From Psychrobacter sp. UBA3483 (GTDB taxonomy: Bacteria; Pseudomonadota; Gammaproteobacteria; Pseudomonadales; Moraxellaceae): a DNA stretch of 50,638 nucleotides. The notes under the pieces were generated by a model that was not told where the DNA came from, searched no databases, and saw only the letters and a program-made list of their open reading frames with translations. The position numbers and the translations under genes were made by a program. Of this stretch, positions 43,201 to 50,638 are shown piece by piece. Location of the stretch: positions 1-50,638 of the forward strand of contig NZ_DFQS01000069.1 of the NCBI RefSeq assembly GCF_002377905.1. The letters are read 5' to 3'. How positions within the stretch are numbered: the stretch's first letter is position 1; the number at the start of each line of letters is the position of its first letter.

Positions 43201-44439
43201 ATGAAAGCCATCAGCCAAACGCCTATTTGTAATAAAGTATCGCACTCTAGTAAAGCGCCTAGGTTTGCGACTCTAACGGCACTAGCAGCAGCCTGTGCTA
43301 TGCTGCTATCAGCGCCAGTAAATGCAGCAGAAGCGGACGCCACCGCAGCGCCTGCTACGAGCAGCACAGCAGTACCTAGCGCTATCGATTCTAGTAAACG
43401 TATCATTCGCCTAGCAAAACCAAATGCAACGATCAGCACGGCGCAAGCTGATGCCCAAGCCAATGTTGGAGTTGAGGCTGGCGCTCAAAATAACGTTGTG
43501 CAGAATACTGCTCAACCAACTAACATAGCGCCATCAGCCAATACTGAAGCTAGTAATATGCAGCAAAGTAATGCGCAACAAGGCAATGTCCAGAATATCC
43601 AGCAGGCTATTACACAGCCAAATCGTGTACCTTTAAATACTGCGCAAAATGCTGTCCAACCACCAGCCGTACCAACACCAGACACGTCCGAGTTGACCGG
43701 TACGACGCGCGTTTATGAGCGCGGACCTATCACCGCAACGGGTATTGATTTACGCAGTGGTCAGCTGCCAAATATCCCAGCGCCGCAAGTGACTATTTCA
43801 GATATCAGCTTTGTGCCTACCGTGCTCATACCGCAGCAGCAAGGACTTGGCACTGATAAACTGGACGTCAGCTTACTCGATGACTTCATTAAAGAAGTGT
43901 CGCCAAATGCGCGCCATTATCCACCAAATTTTCCCAACCGTACCCAACGCCACAACGCCCGTGAAAAAATTAAAGTCATGACCGAGTGGATTGAACCGTA
44001 TGCCAAAGCGCCAAATGCTTCATATGATGTCTTAGTTCGCGCCGCCAAACTCAATGGCATGGGACGTAACTTAGATTTAGGCTCAGAATACACGGTACGT
44101 GGCGGACAATATATCGATCGCGCCATTAAACTTAAACCAAATAGCGGCGAAGCCAATTTTATCTATGGCATGATGCTCTCAGAAGGGGGCGGTTTTAAAG
44201 AAGGTCAAAAATATCTTGATCAAGCCGTTACTCTTGGTTACACCGAAGCTGAGCAAAGTCTTGCGCAATCTGACTTATTAAGTGATCGCCGTGATAAAGC
44301 GTTAGAGCGTTTACGCCGCTTGGCACAACAAAACCCTGATAATGCGGTTATTCGTCAACAAATTAAGCTGATCGAGGACGGTAAATTCTATATTTGGGAT
44401 ATCCCTGCTCCAGATATTAACATCAAACCAAGCACTTAG
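43201..44439 (+). CDS. Secreted TPR-like repeat protein, unknown function
   Basis: A 412-residue protein. A Sec signal peptide (FATLTALAAACAMLLSAPVN, cleaved after NAA at about 43) is followed by about 130 Ala/Gln/Asn-rich, low-complexity residues (NMQQSNAQQGNVQNIQQ). A conserved-looking part comes next (VYERGPITATGIDLRSGQLP, LDVSLLDDFIKEVSPNARHY). The C-terminal third has repeated helix pairs typical of TPR: YIDRAIKLKPNSGEANFIYG, KEGQKYLDQAVTLGYTEAEQ and ALERLRRLAQQNPDNAVIRQ. Periplasmic location is likely. AAGG precedes the start with rather long spacing. It is followed by a terminator and then the lipoprotein lipase gene. I do not recognise a named family. Confidence 0.8.
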   Translation: MKAISQTPICNKVSHSSKAPRFATLTALAAACAMLLSAPVNAAEADATAAPATSSTAVPSAIDSSKRIIRLAKPNATISTAQADAQANVGVEAGAQNNVVQNTAQPTNIAPSANTEASNMQQSNAQQGNVQNIQQAITQPNRVPLNTAQNAVQPPAVPTPDTSELTGTTRVYERGPITATGIDLRSGQLPNIPAPQVTISDISFVPTVLIPQQQGLGTDKLDVSLLDDFIKEVSPNARHYPPNFPNRTQRHNAREKIKVMTEWIEPYAKAPNASYDVLVRAAKLNGMGRNLDLGSEYTVRGGQYIDRAIKLKPNSGEANFIYGMMLSEGGGFKEGQKYLDQAVTLGYTEAEQSLAQSDLLSDRRDKALERLRRLAQQNPDNAVIRQQIKLIEDGKFYIWDIPAPDINIKPST

Positions 44440-44777
44440 ATCTTCGTTATGTAAAGCTGAATAGGTTAGCTGGTTGGCAAAATAATAACCAACTCTTACC
44501 TATTTAAAGACCAAGGAAAGGCGCGCTTCAATTATTTTTAATAATATAAGCGCGCTTTTTTGTGTCTAATATGAAAACATCCATACGGCATTTTAAGCAG
44601 TACCCTCCCCATCTTTTCGATAGTATTTCATACTATATGAATATAAGATGACTGAATATGAGATAACAAATACAATAGTCGAATAGCTCAACTTACGTTA
44701 CACTCATGCTGCTATATAAAGGTGATATTTATCACTTATTTATGATGCCTTGCTGATCATTATTACTGGAATAATCT
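44440..44777. other. Intergenic region upstream of the lipase
   Basis: A 338-base spacer. Its first part carries the TPR-gene terminator and a weaker GGTTGG/CCAAC-type hairpin near 44472-44495. The remainder is AT-rich and should contain the lipase promoter. No gene is seen. Confidence 0.4.
44521..44561 (+). terminator. Terminator of the TPR-protein gene
   Basis: GCGCGCTT at 44521-44528 pairs with AAGCGCGC at 44548-44555, with inner ATTATT/AATAAT pairing, followed by a run of six T. It starts 81 bases after the stop. Confidence 0.85.
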
Positions 44778-47327
44778 ATGATATTTGCTGACCCTGCCAA
44801 CGGTATACCGTCGCCAGAAAATAAGAATAACAATAAACCCCTCACTTTGTTGGCAGTGGTCGCAGCAATGTCGCTATTGCCTGCCTGTAGCACCGTTTCA
44901 GTCAATAAACAGGCCTCAGCAAAGACCATTGCGGCTCAGCGCGGCAATATCGTCACCGATAACAAACTGAGTAGCGACACCGCTTCAGTCTTATTGTCAG
45001 CCGGGCTAAATGAACAAGCTTGTATGCAGCAGTTTAACCTCTGCCTAACGCAGCTTACCGACAGCATGCTAAATGAACATTATCGCCCAGCATTGGCGGT
45101 TTTTGCTGAATTGCACTACGCAAAAGCGCGCCAGCTTGGCGAATCTAAAGATTGCCGCAATGCCCTTGCCCGCCCACCACTTGATCCTTACTATGCCAAC
45201 GCGCCTTTAAGCGACGCTGATGCTAAAGCGCAGCAAAAAAGAACCGATAGCTGCTTGATTGGCTATCAAGAACGTTTGTTTGATGCCATTAAAACCAGTT
45301 ATACCTATTTATTTTACGACAGTTTAGAGCATGATTTTGAAGGTGCTGATAAAGAAACCAAACGCTCACAAGCGCAAAGTCGTATTCCAAGCGAGATGGA
45401 TATCCAAACTCAAGACATCTATAACGCTGCCAGTAACGATGTGATTACCCAACTCTATCAGACGGCTGATGGGGGCGGTAAGATGATGGGTGATACCAAG
45501 GTAGAATACTTGCCAACGTCGGCAAGTAAGGTGACTGGTAGCGAGCAAGCAGCGATTGCCAACCGCACGGCCGTCAAGGGGCGAGCAACCGACCAAATCA
45601 AAGTCATGAAAATGCAAATAGACGACTACAATCTCAATGTCTATTTACCCAATGAAAATACCTACCTCAAAAATGCCAATCAACAAACCGCTGCCCTAAC
45701 CGATTTGGTCTCGACCTATGAGCTGCGCCTCTCTGGACTAAACTCTATTAGTAAGCGTCCAGGTTTGGGTATCAGCTTGGTGGCTTCATTAGATGACCGC
45801 TATACCACCACCATTCGTCAGTTATTGGTTTCATCGTTAGCAGATAGGACAGGCAGACTCCATCAAGAAAGCAAGCGTCAAACGATGAGCGATGTAAATC
45901 AAAGTTCAAAAGAAAGCTTGGACAGTGATGATGCCAGTACGCGCATTTATCCAACCGGACACTTACTGATGACTGGTCTGATTAAGCCGACTGGCAACAG
46001 TGTACTTGATACGCTGAGTAGCAAACAGCTTGATATTCATTTATATAATCCTTACCGCAGCGAGAGCGCCAATATTTTAGGTGACGATTATCCATTGGCG
46101 GCAAACTTTTCGGCGGGTTACGGCTTATGGCTGGCAGAAAACCAGCTCGATGGCGTCGGTTATCTAAACCTGATTACCCGTAAAAAAGAAACCAGTTTAC
46201 CCAAACTCTTTATGCTCGAGCCCTATGACCCTGATAAGCGCGTCATCATCATGCTGCATGGTTTGGCGTCAAGCCCAGCAACGTGGGTAAATTTGACCAA
46301 CGATATTTTTAATGACGACAAACTGCGTAATAACTATCAAGTTTGGCAGATTTTTTATCCCACCAATCTGCCTATTTTGGAAAATCGCTATCAAATCCAA
46401 AAGCTCATCAATACCACTTATGAAAAAACCGATCCCACTGGGCAAAATATTGCTAGCAAAAATAGCGTCATTATCAGCCACAGTATGGGCGGTATCATTG
46501 CGCGTATGATGCTGTCTGACGAAAATTTGCTCGATGATTTAGACCGACTTGACGACCAAAACGTACTGTCCATGAGTGAAAAGCGCCAAATACGTGAAGC
46601 AATCAAACAATCTGCAGGCAAAGAGCAGCTGAAAGAGCGTTTTGAGCTTAAAACCTTACCGCAAGTAGATACGGCGGTATTTTTATCGTCGCCGTTTCGC
46701 GGTACTGATTACGCCGACCGCTGGTTTACTCGGGCACTACGCCGCATAGTTTATCTGCCCGTTGGCTTGGTAAAAACGGTGACCGATAACTTAGCCACCT
46801 TAGCTATACAAGGTGATTTGGCTCAAAACCCGCTCGGCGCCCTATATCTACAAAATGGCGCCAGTCAATTAAGTGACAAATCATCTTTTATTCAATTAAC
46901 CAAAGACATCCGTATCAACGACCGTATCACCTATCATTCAATCATCGCCAATAACGATGCCGATATCACCAGAGGTTTGGCAGAAATGCAACCTGCTGGG
47001 GCAAAGCTCGATTTGTCCGAAGAAATAGCAGAGGATGACAATACAGAGGACGCTATCGGCATCGATGATAACAACCCGCTGTTAACGGATAGTGATGAGT
47101 TGCCAGGTCAGCCGCTGGTCGCCGCCGTGACAGTCGATGGGGAGGTTGGGCAAGCACTCACCGAGCAGCTGTCAGATGGTATCGTGCCCTACACCAGCGC
47201 TCACCTCGATGGTGCGGCCTCAGAGACGGTCATCAACGGCGGTCATAGCATACAAGAAAACCCGCAAACCATTTTGACCTTACGCCGTATTTTACATCAA
47301 CAATTACAGCAGCAAGATGCAAACTAA
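44778..47327 (+). CDS. Lipoprotein alpha/beta-hydrolase (lipase/esterase-like)
   Basis: An 849-residue protein with a type-II signal peptide (LTLLAVVAAMSLLPAC, lipobox LPAC) and so a lipid-anchored hydrolase. The first 480 residues are a large domain of unknown fold with several Cys (DKESKDCRNAL-type, KRTDSCLIGY). The hydrolase part has the oxyanion region IIMLHGLASSPATW (about 490-503), the nucleophile elbow ISHSMGGIIARMM with Ser569, Asp800 in SDGIVPYTSAH and His823 in NGGHSIQENP, a complete triad. SSPFRGTDYADRW lies between. The lid region carries an acidic insert (EEIAEDDNTEDAIG). It follows the TPR gene but has its own promoter region. It might hydrolyse lipids or esters at the outer membrane; the substrate is unknown. 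Confidence 0.88.
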   Translation: MIFADPANGIPSPENKNNNKPLTLLAVVAAMSLLPACSTVSVNKQASAKTIAAQRGNIVTDNKLSSDTASVLLSAGLNEQACMQQFNLCLTQLTDSMLNEHYRPALAVFAELHYAKARQLGESKDCRNALARPPLDPYYANAPLSDADAKAQQKRTDSCLIGYQERLFDAIKTSYTYLFYDSLEHDFEGADKETKRSQAQSRIPSEMDIQTQDIYNAASNDVITQLYQTADGGGKMMGDTKVEYLPTSASKVTGSEQAAIANRTAVKGRATDQIKVMKMQIDDYNLNVYLPNENTYLKNANQQTAALTDLVSTYELRLSGLNSISKRPGLGISLVASLDDRYTTTIRQLLVSSLADRTGRLHQESKRQTMSDVNQSSKESLDSDDASTRIYPTGHLLMTGLIKPTGNSVLDTLSSKQLDIHLYNPYRSESANILGDDYPLAANFSAGYGLWLAENQLDGVGYLNLITRKKETSLPKLFMLEPYDPDKRVIIMLHGLASSPATWVNLTNDIFNDDKLRNNYQVWQIFYPTNLPILENRYQIQKLINTTYEKTDPTGQNIASKNSVIISHSMGGIIARMMLSDENLLDDLDRLDDQNVLSMSEKRQIREAIKQSAGKEQLKERFELKTLPQVDTAVFLSSPFRGTDYADRWFTRALRRIVYLPVGLVKTVTDNLATLAIQGDLAQNPLGALYLQNGASQLSDKSSFIQLTKDIRINDRITYHSIIANNDADITRGLAEMQPAGAKLDLSEEIAEDDNTEDAIGIDDNNPLLTDSDELPGQPLVAAVTVDGEVGQALTEQLSDGIVPYTSAHLDGAASETVINGGHSIQENPQTILTLRRILHQQLQQQDAN

Positions 47328-47840
47328 ATTTTACCTATATAAAAAGCTTTAAATTCTTATTATTAAAATTTGTTTTTTTATATTACTGTTTGGTATCTAT
47401 TGATAACAATAGTTAAACAATGACTATTATTTCAAAGGTTATTGGCTAATATTGTAAGTGGTTTATGAACGCATAGGTGTGTGATAGCACACTTGTGCAA
47501 CTTGCGTGTGCGTAAGGTGAAGCGCATAATACTGACACGTTTGCTATGACTTAAACTATCATTTGATGAATATTTAATAGTTTATAAGGATATAAATTAT
47601 TTACTTTGGCTAAATAGTCAACTCTAGAATGTCTGAGTCTTACCGTACGGTAATGAATAAAACATAAGGGTAATGAACGCTATTTTAGTTAAATTTTTAT
47701 CTTAATTACATTTGCCGCTAACTAATACTTAGCGATTGCCCGTAATAATAAGCGCCCTAATTGATGGACGGTTACGGACAGTTACTTGCGCGTATCATGG
47801 AAGCCAACGCTATTCAGCTAACAGATAAGGGTAACCGTTT
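47328..47840. other. cydA upstream regulatory region
   Basis: A 513-base spacer ahead of cydA. It carries a perfect 14-bp palindrome at 47640-47653 and a GGTAATGAA direct repeat (one copy overlapping the palindrome, the other about 20 bases on). A GTGTG-ATAG-CACAC hairpin lies near 47482-47495. I could not find a clear Anr/Fnr site (TTGAT-N4-ATCAA). No gene is seen. Confidence 0.45.
47640..47653. promoter_or_regulatory. 14-bp perfect palindrome, candidate operator for cydAB
   Basis: TTACCGTACGGTAA reads the same on both strands, about 190 bases before cydA. The motif GGTAATGAA that includes its right half recurs around 47669-47677. This looks like a transcription-factor site, but I do not recognise the regulator. 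Confidence 0.5.
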
Positions 47841-49346
47841 ATGTTCGCTACATTTATGATTGATCAAATGGATGCGTTGATGCTCGCGCGCATTCAGTTT
47901 GCCTTCGTTATTTCCTGGCATATTATCTTCCCCGCTTTTTCTATCGGTCTTGCCAGTTGGTTGACCGTTCTTGAGTTTCGCTGGCTAAGAACTGGCGAGG
48001 CTATTTATGTTGAAGTATACAAACACTGGGTAAAAATATTTGCTGTCGTCTTCGGATTGGGCGTGGTATCTGGTGTCGTCATGTCTTACCAATTTGGTAC
48101 CAACTGGGCAGTATTTTCCGACAGAGCCGGAAATATCTTAGGGCCACTACTGGCTTTTGAGGTCTTGACGGCGTTTTTCTTAGAAGCCTCCTTTTTAGGA
48201 ATTATGCTCTTTGGTTGGGGACGGGTAAGCAAACGCATGCATTTTGCCTCTACCGCCATTGTTGCCATCGGTACGATGATTTCAGGATTTTGGATTTTAG
48301 CTGCCAACAGCTTTATGCAAACGCCGCAAGGTTTTATGCTAGGCGCTGATGGCCTGTTATATCCCACCAATTGGATTGAGATTATCTTTAATCCTTCGTT
48401 CCCTTATCGCTACGCCCATATGATGACGGCGGCATACTTAACCACCGCTTTCGTGGTTGGTGGTATTGGCGCTTATTATCTGCAGTCCAAAAGACACGTT
48501 GAGCATCGGCAGCATGGTCGGGTTATGCTCGGCATGGCGATGATTATGGCGATATTTGTGGCACCAGCGCAAGTCCTCATTGGTGATGAGCATGGCTTAA
48601 ATACCTTAGAGCATCAACCGGCTAAAGTCGCGGCGATGGAAGGAATTTGGGAAGATGAACGCGGTGCAGCATTACGGCTGTTTGCGATACCTGACCAAAA
48701 AAACCAGACCAATAACTATGAAGTCAGTCTTCCTTATGTGTCAGGTTTAATTTTGACACATTCGTTAGATGGCGAGGTCAAGGGTCTTAAAAATTGGGCA
48801 CCAGAAGATCAGCCGCCCGTTATGATTGTGTTTTGGGCATTTCGTATCATGGTTGGTATTGGTATGTTGATGGTACTCATTGGTTTATTTAGCCTTTATA
48901 AGTACTTTAAAAAGCAGCAGTTCGATCCTGAGAGCAAACTCTTCCACCGTGCATGGATGATGATGACGCCACTTGGCTTTGTAGCATTGCTTGCGGGTTG
49001 GTTTGTGACTGAAACGGGGCGTCAACCTTATACGATATATGAAGTAATTCGTACTGCTGAAAGCATGTCACCGGTCGCAGCGCAGCAAGTGGCGACAACC
49101 TTGATTGGCTTTATCGTTCTGTATGCCTTTGTCTTTGGCGCGGGTAGCTTTTATATTTTGCGCCTCATTGCACAAGGACCCAAGCCGTACGAAGATCCGT
49201 CGGATGATCATTTCTATGATCACTCTGTCACTGAAGCCCAAGGTCGCACGCTAAGCGGTGATAAGCGCGCTGCTGATAAAACCAAAGGGCCTGAAGAAGG
49301 TTTGGATGAACCTGCTGACGACGTCGATAATGGAGGGTTACGCTAA
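47841..49346 (+). CDS. cydA: Cytochrome bd ubiquinol oxidase, subunit I (short Q-loop type)
   Basis: A 501-residue membrane protein that oxidises ubiquinol and carries haems b558, b595 and d. It starts with LARIQFAFVISWHIIFPAFS (His27 equivalent to the E. coli haem ligand His19) and YRYAHMMTAAYLTTAF (His193, equivalent to His186). GDEHGLNTLEHQPAKVAAME and FRIMVGIGMLMV bracket a Q-loop that is much shorter than in E. coli CydA, as in CioA of Pseudomonas. ETGRQPYTIYEV is the conserved GRQP motif. The C-terminus is an acidic, Asp/Glu-rich tail. AAGGGT precedes the start. It overlaps cydB by one base (TAATG). Confidence 0.96.
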   Translation: MFATFMIDQMDALMLARIQFAFVISWHIIFPAFSIGLASWLTVLEFRWLRTGEAIYVEVYKHWVKIFAVVFGLGVVSGVVMSYQFGTNWAVFSDRAGNILGPLLAFEVLTAFFLEASFLGIMLFGWGRVSKRMHFASTAIVAIGTMISGFWILAANSFMQTPQGFMLGADGLLYPTNWIEIIFNPSFPYRYAHMMTAAYLTTAFVVGGIGAYYLQSKRHVEHRQHGRVMLGMAMIMAIFVAPAQVLIGDEHGLNTLEHQPAKVAAMEGIWEDERGAALRLFAIPDQKNQTNNYEVSLPYVSGLILTHSLDGEVKGLKNWAPEDQPPVMIVFWAFRIMVGIGMLMVLIGLFSLYKYFKKQQFDPESKLFHRAWMMMTPLGFVALLAGWFVTETGRQPYTIYEVIRTAESMSPVAAQQVATTLIGFIVLYAFVFGAGSFYILRLIAQGPKPYEDPSDDHFYDHSVTEAQGRTLSGDKRAADKTKGPEEGLDEPADDVDNGGLR

Positions 49347-50362
49347 TGTTTAACTATGGTGATGTATTAGATTTACCCTTAATCTGGGGCGGCTTAATTG
49401 CGTTATCAGTCTTTATTTACGTCTTACTAGATGGTTTTGATTTGGGCTGCGGCATTCTATTCCCGTTTGCAGGCTCTGATAAAAATCGTAGCCGCATGAT
49501 GAACTCTATCGCGCCTTTTTGGGATGGTAACGAGACTTGGTTGGTACTGGGCGGTGGTGGTTTATTTGCAGCCTTCCCTGTCGCTTACGGCATCATTATG
49601 AGCGGTCTTTATCTGCCGGTTATCTTTATGCTGTTTGGCTTAATTATGCGCGGCGTGGCGTTTGAATTCCGTTTTAAAGCCACCGCCCATCGCTACGTTT
49701 GGGATGGTTTCTTTTTTATCGGCTCTGTCGTTGCGACGTTTGCCCAAGGTATTATGCTTGGGGCGCTGGTCCAAGGTTTAGAGGCCAGCAATCGTCTGTA
49801 TACGGGTGGCCCTTTTGATTGGTTCTCACCTTTCTCTATCATGTGTGGTTTTGCGCTATTGATTGGTTATGCGCTACTGGGCTCTACTTGGCTGATTATC
49901 AAAACCGAACACACGCTACAAGTCTGGGCGCGCAAAGTATCAGGTTGGCTGCTCACCGCCTTAATCATCGCAATGATTGCGGTGACGATATTTATGTATT
50001 TTTCAGATATCGAAGCGCTGGAAGGCTGGTTTAGTTTACCAGGGCTGTTGTATCTAGCGCCGATGCCAATTATCGTCTTGCTCTTATTCTTCTTTATGCG
50101 TAAAGATTTAACTACTGAGCGCGAGTATCGTCCATTTTTATTGACCGTTGCGTTATTTCTGATGGGTTATATCGGCGTTTGTATGGCGATATTCCCATAT
50201 ATCGTACCGTATCAAATGACAATTTATGAGGCAGCAGCGGCTGATACTTCGCTCTCCTTTATGCTCATCGGCGCCGGTATTATGTTACCTATTATCTTAA
50301 GTTACACGGCTTTCGCGTATTATACTTTTAAAGGTAAAACCGACCACGAGCACATGTATTAA
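49346..50362 (+). CDS. cydB: Cytochrome bd ubiquinol oxidase, subunit II
   Basis: A 338-residue polytopic membrane protein, the partner of CydA. The start LPLIWGGLIALSVFIYVLLD and the motif DGFDLGCGILFPF match CydB. SIAPFWDGNETWLVLGGGGL, AFPVAYGIIMSGLYLPV and FRGVAFEFRFKATAH-like MRGVAFEFRFK follow; KTDHEHMY ends the protein. About nine hydrophobic helices are visible. Its ATG overlaps the cydA TAA, so translation is coupled. The length fits the CioB/CydB subfamily of Pseudomonas-type short Q-loop oxidases. Confidence 0.97.
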   Translation: MFNYGDVLDLPLIWGGLIALSVFIYVLLDGFDLGCGILFPFAGSDKNRSRMMNSIAPFWDGNETWLVLGGGGLFAAFPVAYGIIMSGLYLPVIFMLFGLIMRGVAFEFRFKATAHRYVWDGFFFIGSVVATFAQGIMLGALVQGLEASNRLYTGGPFDWFSPFSIMCGFALLIGYALLGSTWLIIKTEHTLQVWARKVSGWLLTALIIAMIAVTIFMYFSDIEALEGWFSLPGLLYLAPMPIIVLLLFFFMRKDLTTEREYRPFLLTVALFLMGYIGVCMAIFPYIVPYQMTIYEAAAADTSLSFMLIGAGIMLPIILSYTAFAYYTFKGKTDHEHMY

Positions 50363-50369
50363 ATAAGCT

Positions 50370-50404
50370 GCGGCTATTATCTATCTAGTAAGGATAGTAG
50401 CCGC
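50370..50404 (+). other. Hairpin between cydB and the small ORF
   Basis: GCGGCTATTATC pairs with GATAGTAGCCGC with one wobble over an 11-base loop, starting 8 bases after the cydB stop. No T-run follows, so it may be a partial terminator or mRNA stabiliser that separates cydAB from the small gene. Confidence 0.6.
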
Positions 50405-50486
50405 GCTTATCTTAATCCGCTCATGAATATGTGATAACTGATTATTAGAAAATAGCTTGGAGTTAAAAGGCAGTTTGGAGATAGTG

Positions 50487-50603
50487 ATGAAAAAACTCAG
50501 TAAAAAACAATCGCAATGGGCTTGGTTTATAGGCTTATATTTGGCGGGATTTTTGGTTGTTTTTACCATTGCTCAATTAATAAAATTGGCAATGGGTGTG
50601 TAA
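50487..50603 (+). CDS. 38-residue membrane peptide of the cyd operon (DUF2474/CydX-like)
   Basis: A 38-residue protein with a basic N-terminus (MKKLSKKQSQ) and one transmembrane helix (WAWFIGLYLAGFLVVFTIAQ). A strong Shine-Dalgarno GGAG lies six bases before the ATG. Small membrane proteins of this kind, CydX or DUF2474, follow cydAB in many bacteria and stabilise the oxidase. The pattern WFIGLYLAG-x-x-VVFTIAQLIKL resembles DUF2474 more than E. coli CydX. It is 124 bases from cydB with a hairpin between, so it may be partly uncoupled. I am fairly confident it is real. Confidence 0.75.
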   Translation: MKKLSKKQSQWAWFIGLYLAGFLVVFTIAQLIKLAMGV

Positions 50604-50638
50604 AATCTATCTATTTTTACCCCACTCTCAACTTCGAA

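Noticed and set aside
47328..47840. Possible Anr/Fnr or CRP site upstream of cydA (TTGATAACAATAG; TGTGATAGCACAC)
   Set aside because: Neither matches its consensus well enough in the second half-site.
1..50638. CRISPR array, tRNA, rRNA, insertion sequence or prophage
   Set aside because: I saw no regularly spaced repeats, no cloverleaf sequence, no transposase or integrase motifs and no att-like repeats.

Overview
The window looks like a chromosomal segment of a gammaproteobacterium of the Moraxellaceae, most probably Psychrobacter. The evidence is the gene order cmk-rpsA-ihfB-lapA-pyrF, a GAPDH of the long N-terminally extended type also found in Pseudomonas, very large Asn/Gln/Asp-rich TamA and TamB proteins, a moderate-to-low GC content and moraxellacean-looking core proteins. 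This is an inference from gene content and order, not a database match. Nearly everything is core metabolism and cell-envelope biology. I saw no phage, integrase, transposase, CRISPR array, tRNA or rRNA.

Layout: 1-925 (minus) is the 5' part of a secreted neutral ceramidase that carries an in-frame amber codon. It is followed, still on the minus strand, by a HIT protein, mfd (transcription-coupled repair), rraA and an atypical NAD(P)-binding reductase. rpsT is a lone plus-strand gene at 7.8 kb. From 8.2 to 31.3 kb everything convincing is on the minus strand: histidine phosphatase, metallophosphoesterase, pyrF, lapA, ihfB, rpsA, cmk, tadA, ung, clpA, clpS, a membrane-anchored coiled-coil protein, argC, hemE, proB, obgE, gap, a lipocalin with a long extension, and a Nudix-ThiE fusion. 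hemP (plus) sits behind a Fur-box promoter at 31.4 kb. tamA-tamB (minus) fill 31.75-40.5 kb. The final part is plus strand: an LplT-like MFS transporter, coq7, a secreted TPR protein, a large lipoprotein lipase, and a cytochrome bd operon (cydA, cydB, and a 38-residue DUF2474/CydX-like peptide).

How the genes fit together: ung and mfd are DNA repair. rpsT, rpsA, tadA, obgE and rraA serve translation and RNA metabolism. clpA with clpS make the adaptor-guided unfoldase of the N-end rule pathway. pyrF, cmk, argC and proB are nucleotide and amino-acid synthesis. hemE and hemP concern haem, and coq7 with cydAB concern respiration. tamAB, lapA, the lipocalin, the lipase and the MFS transporter concern the envelope.

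The more unusual signals are structural elaborations of known proteins: a roughly 150-residue acidic insert inside the last POTRA domain of TamA, an acidic linker in ClpA, and a 190-residue disordered head on the lipocalin. Others are the interrupted ceramidase, a possible basic 58-residue protein between clpA and clpS, and an uncharacterised TPR-protein/lipase pair. I did not find a convincing wholly new multi-gene system.
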